Source: Peribolospora baueri (Eukaryota; Basidiomycota; Peribolosporomycetes; Peribolosporales; Peribolosporaceae). From it: a DNA stretch of 64,000 bases. The DNA is taken from contig JAMDHS010000017.1 of the NCBI GenBank assembly GCA_029717555.1, positions 1 through 64,000 on the forward strand, written 5' to 3'. The notes under the pieces are model-generated. The model was not told where the DNA came from. It searched no databases and was given only the letters and a program-made list of their open reading frames with translations. Both the position numbers and the translations under genes were made by a program. Shown here one piece after another: positions 1-11,012 of this stretch (position 1 is the stretch's first letter; each line of letters starts with the position of its first letter).

Positions 1-750
1 CCCTTTCCCCCCCCCCCCCCCCCAAGGGAGCGAGGGGGAGGTGGCCGAGGTTGGAGTACAGGACATGCGACGTCGAAGCGTCGACGACGGCACGGGCGGC
101 GGATCCGAAAGCGTCCACGGCCATGCTGGATTGCACGGAGGGCTCGACTCCCGAGCCGGCGGAAGAAACCCTCGTCAATTAGACTGAGGTTGCTGCAATT
201 GTCGAGTAGGGCGTCGATTTCGGGCGCGCCCGAGTCGTTGGCCCGTGCCGCGATGGTCGTCGGAGCATTGCGTTTGTAGTCCGCGCCGCGGCCCAGGGTC
301 GGGTGGGCAACTTCGGGGGAAGGCGTCGTGGCGTGGAAACGATGCGGCGTAACGTTGTCCGTCGAAATTGTCGTGGTCGAAGTAGAGGGAGAGGAGATTG
401 GGGCGCGGGTAGGCGTGGTCGGGGCCCGAGGTCGAAACTCCCCACGTCGGGGACGAATATTGGAAGGAGGCCGTCACGACAATCCCAATGACTATCCACC
501 TCGAGCCGGATCACCGCCGAAACCTAGCGCATCAACCTTGCCAACATGAGCGACAAAACCAGCCAAGGTGGTGACTCTACTACCACTCCCTCTATCGAAG
601 ACTTCGCCAAGATGCTCGAACGCATCAAAGAGCTGGAATACGAAGCGAGAGGCGTCAGTGACGACAGGAGGACATATTCTTTGGGATTGTGGTGCACCCC
701 CGGATCGTACCTGATAGTCGCGTTTCAGGCCTGATGCTCCCAAACTCATC
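1..750. mobile_element. Possible LTR-retrotransposon-derived fragments (decayed)
   Basis: The window opens with a run of about 18 C residues and then sequence with no clean host gene. On the minus strand, roughly 150-300, a short stretch resembles the region around a retropepsin-type aspartic protease of LTR retroelements (peptide around ALLDNCSNLSLID). On the plus strand from 546 an ATG opens a short peptide beginning MSDKTSQGGDSTTTPSIEDF, which could be the start of a gag-like or unrelated small protein. The two lie on opposite strands, so they need not belong to one element. If this is a retroelement it is broken and incomplete, and no terminal repeats are visible because the window edge cuts it. 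Family (Ty3-like or Copia-like) and age cannot be fixed. Confidence 0.3.
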
Positions 751-1014
751 ATGTAAGACCAACGCAGGAAGGGAGCCCTTCTTCATAAGTGACCATCCCT
801 CTGATTCTATTTGTAGCGGCAAAAAATGGATGGGCCAACATCTTGATTGAAAAGCGAAGGCAAAAGAGTCCATGAAGAGAAAGCAGGGCCATCCGTGGAC
901 AGGCGACATAAGGGAGGAACCATGTCCAATATGGACAGGACAAAGCCAAGGAAGCCATGCCGAGCGTTTCATCTCGACATCCGTCGTTCAAAGTACAGAG
1001 TAAGCCAATTCTGA
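751..1014. other. Spacer downstream of the chitinase; no gene seen
   Basis: This short stretch lies between the left-edge fragments and the chitinase stop codon. It should hold the chitinase 3' untranslated region. I see no supported coding exon, RNA gene or repeat in it. Confidence 0.5.
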
Positions 1015-3775
<2,761 letters not shown>

Positions 3776-4273
3776 GGAATGCGAGTTGGAATTGCGTCCC
3801 CGACGCCGTCGCCGCCGGTCCTCCCGACGTGCACACCCCGATCGACTACTACGGCGTTAGGCGGACAATTGGCTCGCACGGTCCAACTACCGGTGTGTAT
3901 TATCTGCGTTATTATATGGCGAGCATCGTAGACTACTGCTGTTCTCGCTCGCTAACCGAAAGTGATAACGTAGCTCTCGTCTCCGAGGAATGAAGCCAAA
4001 CGCACGAACGCAGCATCATGCGGTGCCAAGGGCCTGTAAGCGGTCTGGCTGAGTTGACCAGCAGAGAAACCTGCCGCCTCGCTCACTCCAATCCCACGGA
4101 GTGTGCTCCGTGTGAGGATCGTTACCACTGTACTGTTCTGGCAGCGCCGGTTCCCGGAAAAAGAGCGGTCCTTTGGGCTAATCCTCGTCGTCGTCCATCT
4201 ATCGTAATACTTTTAACGACTCCGGCTCAACCCACTCTCCTCAAACGGACATACCGCCCGCCAGTGGCCCTTT
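3776..4273. promoter_or_regulatory. Spacer upstream of the chitinase; no gene seen
   Basis: About 500 bp separates the chitinase start from the stop of the CINP-like gene. It must contain the chitinase promoter and 5' leader and the 3' end of the CINP-like transcript. Several short open frames cross it, but none shows splice signals or recognisable protein sequence. Confidence 0.4.
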
Positions 4274-5213
4274 TCAGCCGTTCGACTCGTGCTGGCCCCA
4301 CTTGGAGAGCATGTCCGAAAGGTCTCCCACAGCTTCTTCCTCTCCCTTGTCAACCTTGGTGGCGACCGAGGGAAGTAAAAAAGCGAAAGCAACGGTCAGC
4401 CATGCAGACGGAAAAAAAAAGAATAATAATAATAATGGGTGCGAAAAAAAGGGAAGCCAACCCACCTCGCTCATGACTCTCCATCGTGCCACGAACTCCT
4501 CCACGCCGATCTCCTCGCTCGTAAAGTCCGCCAACAGCTCTCGCTTTGAGAGCAACTCGGCTTGGTACATGTGAAAGAGGTCGGAGACGTGTGCGAGCGA
4601 GGCTTGAGGGTTGAATCCTACTTGGAGCTGGGTCGTCGGGTTGGAGAGGCTGCAGGATGGGAAAAAGGAGGACGGGGGAAAGACGCAAATTCAGTAAGTA
4701 AAGTCACAAGCCAGCGCCTATCCTCCGACAAAATACCCTGGTGACCGGTTGCGGCTGCGTGCACTCACTAAATTTCCACCTCATAGAGCATGTTCTGCAT
4801 CTCCCCCACGATTGACTCCATCTTGAACAATTCATCTCTCACGCCCGACAAAGCCTCCTCCATTGACGCTTGCAATCGCGCCAATGTTCGCTCGCGGTGG
4901 TCACTTGTGGACATTGCACCCGCGGAGGCTGAGCGAAGGGAGAGCTGCTGGAGATTCCGCTGCTGTGTGCCGAGATTCTGGACGCTATTCGACAGGAGGG
5001 GCCGGCAGTCCAAGATAGGAAAGCGCGTCAGCGACATAAGTGAACACTAGCGCCCCTCCCACTTTCTTCTCTTTCAGCGTCCACTCACGTTGTAGCGAGC
5101 TGCGTAGAGGCAGCATGGCTCCGGTTAAAGGCCTGGGCGAGCGCGTCCGCATGATGGAGAATAGCAAGTGCTGGATTGTTACGCTGCGGCTGCTGCTGAT
5201 CCATGCCTGCCAT
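4274..5213 (-). CDS. CINP-like protein (possible subunit of a SPATA5-type ATPase complex)
   Basis: Exons (minus): 5213-5089, 4984-4769, 4649-4466, 4354-4274, with GT-AG junctions in phase, giving 201 residues. Human CINP is about 212 residues. The C-terminal part reads LFHMYQAELLSKRELLADF and then WRVMSEV. This matches the CINP pattern as I remember it, in which a MYRKELLLKR stretch is followed by a Trp-rich helix. The middle, around RLQASMEEALSGVRDELFKM, is a coiled coil like that of CINP. In animals CINP belongs to the 55LCC complex (SPATA5, SPATA5L1, C1orf109, CINP) acting in ribosome maturation and replisome unfolding; transfer of that role here is inference. I chose the start MAGMDQQQ because the frame upstream looks non-coding. 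It shares a 213-bp promoter with the COX14-like gene. Confidence 0.6.
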
Positions 5214-5426
5214 GTCCGTCTCCAAGAATGCTCGCCCGTTGGTTCTGAGATTCGGTGAATGCCAACGTCTACGCGATGATGGGCGGCGGCCCGTCGAGAG
5301 CGCGACTGCGGCACAAGGTGATCCGATCACGTCCGCTTCCTGGCTCGGTTCAACTCGACCCACGAAGTCTTCCTGACGCTTCCAAAGGCAGTAAAGCGAC
5401 AACTACGAGGAAGAAGATAGGAGAAG
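5214..5426. promoter_or_regulatory. Bidirectional promoter of CINP-like and COX14-like genes
   Basis: The start codons of the CINP-like gene (minus) and the COX14-like gene (plus) are only 213 bp apart and point away from each other. Both promoters and both 5' leaders must fit here. No TATA box or known binding site stands out. Confidence 0.6.
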
Positions 5427-5938
5427 ATGAGAGCGGCTGACATCGCACATCGTGTCACCGTCACCGGTCTTGCGGGGCTTACGGTGCGTAGCGATAAGCC
5501 GACTCTGCTCCTTGCCTCGCACGTCTTTTGACCTCGTCTCTGTACTCCGTTTCCTTCATGGACTGCCTGTCTTTCTTTCGTCCGCCGGACCGACCATCTC
5601 AACAGCTCTGGGCCTTCGGCGTGTCGATAATGGCGTACAAGAACAGAGTCGATATGCGTAAGGTGGGCAGCGATGGGCGGGAGGACCGATCACGAACGAC
5701 GCTCGCTCACCTTCCATACCTTTCGTTCGCTCTCCGTCGTCGTTCCTGCAGGCCGCGCTCATGAAGCACGAGATGGTGAGTTGTCTCGTCAAGCAAGTTT
5801 CCTACAAAGCGCCGCTGGCCGGCTTCCATCCTATGTCTTTACTACATGTGTTTCTCCTATCCCATGGCCCTTCGGCAGGAGGTCCTCCAGGCGTCGGAGG
5901 CGTCGAAGATCAACCCACCGCCAAGCCCGCCGTCGTGA
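5427..5938 (+). CDS. COX14: COX14-like cytochrome oxidase assembly protein, 65 residues
   Basis: A tiny gene of four exons: 5427-5483, 5606-5662, 5752-5775 (24 nt) and 5879-5938. All junctions are GT-AG and phase 0, and the product has 65 residues. It starts MRAADIAHRVTVTGLAGLT, runs through one hydrophobic segment (LTLWAFGVSIMAY) and ends in a charged helix and a Pro/Ser tail (KINPPPSPPS). Yeast Cox14 is 70 residues with the same order: a DTLHRLTVLTL start, one membrane span, a charged helix and a Pro-rich tail. Cox14 sits in the inner mitochondrial membrane and couples Cox1 synthesis to complex IV assembly. The match rests on length, layout and the DIAHRVTV motif. Confidence 0.72.
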
Positions 5939-6377
5939 ACGGGTCCCCTCCCCTTGCCTTCCCTTCCTTCGCCCGCGCGATAGATTACCCTCCGTCTTTG
6001 TATGATAGTCTTTCGTCGCCTGTAAGCCCCCACTCTGTCTGTTCCCTTTTACCCGCCGCCAGCATCATCAGCTGAGATCTCCGGGCGAACAAAAGAGCGT
6101 CTGTCGACCTGCCCATGCCGTTTGCCGGTCTCATGCAATGAATGGCCCGTGACGTCGCAAAGGACTTGGCAACTGCTTCCTCGTCCTCGTTCTCAGCAGT
6201 CACGCCCAGTCGAACGACGGGCGCCGCCCACCTCCGCCAGCACCAACAACTGGCTATGCCGGTCATTGCACGGACGAATGAGCCGCGTGGAAGACAAGAT
6301 CGACGAGCCGAAACCGCCCAGGGACGATCCGACATTCCGCGGAGAGCGTAGTCAAAGTTGCAAGCAGGGAAAGCGAT
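5939..6377. other. Convergent spacer between COX14-like gene and DUS2; no gene seen
   Basis: The COX14-like and DUS2-like genes are transcribed toward each other, so this stretch should hold both 3' untranslated regions. Short open frames cross it without splice signals or protein-like sequence. Confidence 0.45.
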
Positions 6378-7926
6378 CTACGACGCGACTCGTAGCTGCT
6401 CCTGTACACGCTGAACATCCACGACTGGGCCATCGGCTTGCCCGACATTGACGGGCATCTTCGGCATGGGCATCGTTGGCGCCCTTTTCTCCTCGCCCGC
6501 CTTCCTCTCCTTTTTATCGGCCAACACGACCCTCAACTCCTCCAAAACTTGCTCCACGTCTGTCTTCTTCAACTCGTCCACATCCACACCGAACACCGCC
6601 CCCAGCTCCTCGTACGTCTTCGACCGCGTCGTGCGGAGTCGAAGGTCCTGCCGGTCCTTGCGCTTCAGGTGCTCGGCCTTGGATTCGAGCTCCGGTTCTT
6701 CGCCGCCGCCGCCGCCGTCGTCGTCATCGCTCTTTTTCGCTGACGAGCCGGTCGTGGTCTTGATGTTCATGGATTGAATGACGTACTTGGCGTTTGCAAA
6801 ACTGTTGTTCAAAGCGGCAGCCTGTTTTGTGTGAGAGAGAGAGGACCAAAAAGATCGAATCGCACGTCGGCAAAGGACGAAAGGGAGACGGACAAAGGAG
6901 CGTGAGCAGACGTCCGACCCGGATGGACGGAATTGAACGCGTCTGGCGCTTACGTAGCGTATGTACTGGGGAACGACGACGGTGGAAGGGCTCGGTCCGC
7001 CGGGGTTGAAGCACGAAGGGTTCGCTTCGGCGCCGCGGGCGAGCATGATGGAGGTGACGCCGGTGATGCTCTTGATCTTGTCCGCGTCCCTCGTGCCCCA
7101 GCAGTCGCCGTTAGCGACGACGGGAACGGTGCCGCCGCTGATCTCGTTGACGAGATCCACGACGTCTCGAAGCCGCGTCAAGAGCGCAGGTTCAGAAGAA
7201 CGCATGTGCCTCGTTCGACAGTGCACCGTCAACGCGCTCACGCCCGTACCAATGATACCTCGCACGAGGTCGAGCGTGGCGTCGCGGTCCGGGAGGAGCC
7301 GGATCTTGGCGGTGACGGGCATGTCATCCGGCAGTTCGCGTCGGAGGGCGCGCAGAATGGAGAAAAGCTTGTCTGGGGTGGAGAGCAGCGCGGCGCCCAT
7401 GCCTCCTTCGGTAGAGAAGGGCTTTGGACATCCGCAGTTCACGTCCACGCCCGAGACGTCCTGCACCACCGTCTTGGCCGCCTGGACGGCCAGATCAGGG
7501 TCGGCGGTGCCGATCTGGAAAATGAGGTAAGGTTTCTCCATTGGATGTGTTGAAAAAAGAGGCTTGTCCTTTCTTCGGTACTCGACCACTCCCGTTCGCT
7601 CTGTCCTCGGAAAGAAAGCAGCCGAGCAGGGACAGACATCAACAAAGACGAAGGAAAGGAAACACATCCGGGTACAACTTTGCTTGCCCTGACCGCCTCT
7701 CCCTCCACCCGACTTTCGCTCGCTCGCTCGCCGCAAAAACTCACCATCAACAGATCGACGGCAGCCGACGATAGCTTTATCAACGATCTCGGGTCCCCAG
7801 ACGAGATCTGCGCCGTGTTGGAGACAGAGGAGTCGGGTGGGCAAGGTGGAGATGCGGACCATGGGGGCTAGGAAGAGTCCGTGCCAGTAGTTGAGTTTTC
7901 CCTTTGGCGGGAAGACGGCTGACGGG

Positions 7927-7966
<40 letters not shown>

Positions 7967-8357
7967 TGGCGGAGACGGATGGGGAGGTCGGGGCCGTGGA
8001 GGATTCCGTGGGGTGGTACGCGAGGGAGGAGGAGGAAGAGGAAGAAGAAGACGAAGACGACGACGAAGAGGCCAGCTTAGCCACGGATGTCGACCGCCGC
8101 TCGAGCTCAGGCGAACTCTCGTCGGCAGCTTGCTGATCTCCTTCTGGACCTGGCGAGAGTTTGACTCGCTTGGCCGGCGGGACGGCGTGACGTGCGTCTA
8201 GGGAAGAAGACATGACCGTACTGCTCGCGTCTGCACGGGCGGAGGTGTGAAGCTGGAGGAACTTGGAAGAACAGAAGCGATGGCGATGGGGCGTAAATGC
8301 GGCAAAGCAGCGGCGAGCTGGTGAAAGGGAGATGGGCGTCAAGCCGGATAAGAGCAT
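6378..8357 (-). CDS. DUS2: tRNA-dihydrouridine(20) synthase, DUS2/Smm1 family
   Basis: This FMN enzyme reduces uridine 20 in the tRNA D-loop. Exons (minus): 8357-7745, 7600-6954, 6821-6378, all GT-AG, giving 567 residues. The barrel starts at FLAPMVRISTLPTRLL. The catalytic cysteine lies in VNCGCPKPFSTEGGMGAALL, and KIRLLPD, VHCRTRHMR, VVANGD and MLARGAEANPSCF follow in the DUS2 order. The C-terminal helix KTYEELGAVF and a long charged tail follow. The N-terminus has runs of Ser (about 16) and Ala (about 10) encoded by triplet repeats. The first ATG gives an Arg-rich, hydrophobic leader (MLLSGLTPISLSPARRCFAA) that looks like a mitochondrial presequence. A second in-frame ATG (MSSSLDARHAVPPAKRVKL) would drop it and leave a basic PAKRVKL patch. 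Confidence 0.92.
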
Positions 8358-8525
8358 GAATCGGTGATGATGGTGGGCAGCGCGAGATCCGAGTCCGGAC
8401 AGGGTGCGTCAGTTGGTGAGATTTTGACTGCGGCAAAGATGCTCGACGTCCGTCCAGGGCCGTCGCCACGTGTCGCGCGTAATGCAGTCAACCCTGTTTA
8501 TAAGCATAAGAGTTGTGTAGCCCGA

Positions 8526-9198
8526 GTGCTATGCAGTATGCGGGAGGTTGACTGGTCTATGCATATTTGCCGCAGTCGCAACCACAGTTGCCGCAGTCGT
8601 TGCCACAGTCGATAGCGTCCATCAAGCTTTACTATAGAGTATTGCGTCCATCAAGACATGAAGTCCAAGCTTTACTATAGAGTATGTACACGTCATAACA
8701 CAACCATGTTCAAGAAGAAGCGTGTGCAGAAAAGAATTGTCGAAGATCGGTTTGTTTACGCTGCTCGTTGACATGTCCTTTGAAAGAGATAGTGAAACGC
8801 GGACAAGCACCCACGTGTAGTAATGTTAGAACTGACGGTGGATGACGAAAGTGGATCTTACTGGTTCGTTATTGTTAAGAGAGCATACAAAGAGGAAAAC
8901 CGGGGAGGTAGGAGGAAGACGGGCAGAACTAGGCCGCAGTAACAGCACAGTTGCCATGTCCGCTTTCAGCCGCGTAACCACGGTGCTCGTCGGTGCCAAT
9001 CTCCAACATCACGAGGATGCACGTGACCCTCAACCCTAACTATGCATGCCGAGGGCGCCTAACTGGTAAGGACGGCACCGGAGTCAGTGCTATGCAATAT
9101 GCGGTATGTTAGTATGCATATAGACCAGTGTTTTGGCTGGGATTAGTTGATTTTTGGCTGGGAACAAGCGGGAAAGGGAGATCGCTATGCACTATGCG
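8526..9198. repeat. Direct and inverted short repeats, possible non-autonomous element remnant
   Basis: GTGCTATGCARTATGCGG occurs at 8526-8543 and 9087-9104 with one difference, and a shorter copy (GCTATGCACTATGCG) lies at 9184-9198. Next to the first two copies sit ACTGGTCTATGCATAT (8551-8566) and its near inverse complement (9113-9129). A block of about 560 bp is therefore bracketed by mixed direct and inverted repeats. This could be a MITE-like remnant or simple recombination debris. No target-site duplication is clear. Confidence 0.35.
8624..8685 (+). repeat. 19-bp direct repeat
   Basis: AAGCTTTACTATAGAGTAT is present at 8624-8642 and again at 8667-8685. The preceding words (GCGTCCATCAAG) are also repeated, pointing to a small local duplication of about 40 bp. 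No coding frame uses it. Confidence 0.7.
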
Positions 9199-9581
9199 AA
9201 GGCATGCCTTAACAGACAGGGTTGACTGTAGCAAATCCCCGCCCCGAACATTGTTATACCCTCCCCGATCAGACGAATAGAGTTTCCGTGAGCCTTGCAG
9301 AGGCTCTGTTGCTTTTGGAAGGCCCCATATGTGACTTGCAGGGTTCCTGTTCGTCTTGCAGGGCCATCTGCCATCGTCACAGAGTGTCCGTCGATCATGC
9401 AAGGCCCTCTTCTTGTCTCCCAGGCCTCAGCTCCCCTGTTCGTACTCAGTCGAATGCCTCCCTCAGGGCAGTAGCCATAATTGCCCTGGTAGTAGCAGCA
9501 TAGCCATTTCACTGCTCATGCAGGAATGCGTGGAAACTGTGACTAACGATCTCATTTCCATTTCCGTAGACTACATCTCTT

Positions 9582-10191
9582 TTAGCTCTGCTCGCCCCGC
9601 TTCCTCTTCGTTCTCTTTTCCCCTCGTTCTGTAGACCGAGCATAGCGCACTATACTATCGATCTCTGCACGTGATGGTTGACGGAAATCTGGAGGGGGAT
9701 CAGAACCGTCGTATATAGTTTGTAGGCCTGTGGCACAAAAAATGAAGGAAATGTTACCACACACATAGAATAGCTGACAGTTGAAGAACGTACCTTTCAG
9801 AATGCGAGACACAGTGACACCAGAGTGTTTCATCTCATCGTACACGATAGCTCGAAGCCTGCGAGACATGGAAAGCTTGTGCCGTAGAGCGGAGCCAGGA
9901 TGTTTATTGCGCTGCCATATGTGTGCCTTTTCAAGGTCATCTGCTAGAATCTCGACCTGATGCAGATGTCGAATCAGAGACCAGCGACTTGGTGGATTCA
10001 GGCTCAGGCATAGGCATGAGGATGATCTTGCCACGTATCTTGGGAGGGCGTCCACGGCGTTGAGGGGTATTGATAGATGTCTGTGGATGATGGTTGCAGT
10101 GAGAATGGATTTGCAAGGCCAACACACACGATCGGATGGGGATGAAGAGCAGATAAACAGGATGGCAACAATGGATATTGCAACTGATCAA
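9582..10191 (-). pseudogene. Doubtful gene with AT-hook motif, possibly transposon-derived
   Basis: On the minus strand one frame from 10191 carries TPQRRGRPPKIRGK, a good AT-hook. In a shifted frame a helix-rich stretch follows (SMSRRLRAIVYDEMKHSG and VTVSRILK), and then a likely intron (about 9791-9726, GTACGT...CACAG). The last exon contains TIYDGSDPPPDF and ends in a lysine/arginine tail (ERGEKRTKRKRGEQS, stop at 9582). The AT-hook part and the helical part are in different frames. They are joined either by another intron ending near 9960 (CATCAG) or not at all. I do not recognise the family. It may be a small DNA-binding protein or a relic of a DNA transposon. Confidence 0.3.
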
Positions 10192-11012
10192 ATATTCACA
10201 CTAGAATCCCCAACTGTTGACGTGGGGTAGTCCGTATTACTCATGGTCAAGATATAACTGGTTGGGATGAAAAAGAAGATAAAAAGATAAAAAGTCAATA
10301 GGCAAATCATCTTGGACGATTGGTTGCCACCTTGGCTTCAGCATCTATATCTTTGATTGCCGGCCAGGCCCCGCAAAAAAAAGGGAGCCATTCATGTGGA
10401 GGAAAGCAGGCAGTTCACGTTAGGAAAAGAGGATGATAGTGTTGCGGGAGCGAGTAGTAGTTGTGGAAGCGATAAGGAGGAAGGGATGGAGGCAGAGAAG
10501 AGAGTAACGAGACGAAGAGAACTGGATCGATTGTTGTGGTTGTAGTTAAGGTGGTGGAGGTTCGGGGGTTGAGGGAAAAGAGGCGGGGATTCTGGGTACG
10601 GGGTGGGAATTAAGGGAGAGGGGTGGGGTGGGTCTTTACAGTGTCCTGGATGCGAGAGTTATTGCGGCCAAAACGCAGTTATCAGTCGCCGAAATTGCGG
10701 CGTGGAGAATAACAGATTTTCACGGCGGGAATCTGCGTTGCCCCGCAGCCTTCGTTCCGCTTTGCCAGCCATGGTCATCGATCGATCGATCCCATCCTCA
10801 AGGCACGTCGTACGTATGCGTTGTATGCATAGGTGTATCGTATCAAGCCCCGCCACTGGTGTCCAGCTTCGGGCCTTACGTAGAGTAGAGAGAAGAGACG
10901 AGGGAATGCTATCCATCCATGACAAGGGGAGAACAACCGGACTGCCGGTCTATAAAGGGAAGAAAGAAAAGACGAACGGCGCCCAATATAAAAATAAATA
11001 AATAAAGAAAGC
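10192..11012. other. Intergenic; no gene seen
   Basis: This stretch lies upstream of the AT-hook fragment and downstream of the long unknown protein. It includes A/T-rich patches (for example around 10990) that fit a 3' untranslated region. Open frames are short and unconvincing. Confidence 0.45.

Larger units (their letters stand above)
8358..9580. other. Repeat-bearing intergenic DNA upstream of DUS2
   Basis: More than 1.2 kb without a supported gene. The first few hundred bases should hold the DUS2 promoter. The rest carries several dispersed short repeats, listed separately. Composition is more AT-rich than in the flanking genes, and open frames are short and unlike proteins. Confidence 0.5.

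Noticed and set aside
6933-7553. Long plus-strand open frame over DUS2
   Set aside because: It is antisense to the well-supported DUS2 exon and is explained by GC-rich codon bias. The protein is unlike any family and has no splice support.
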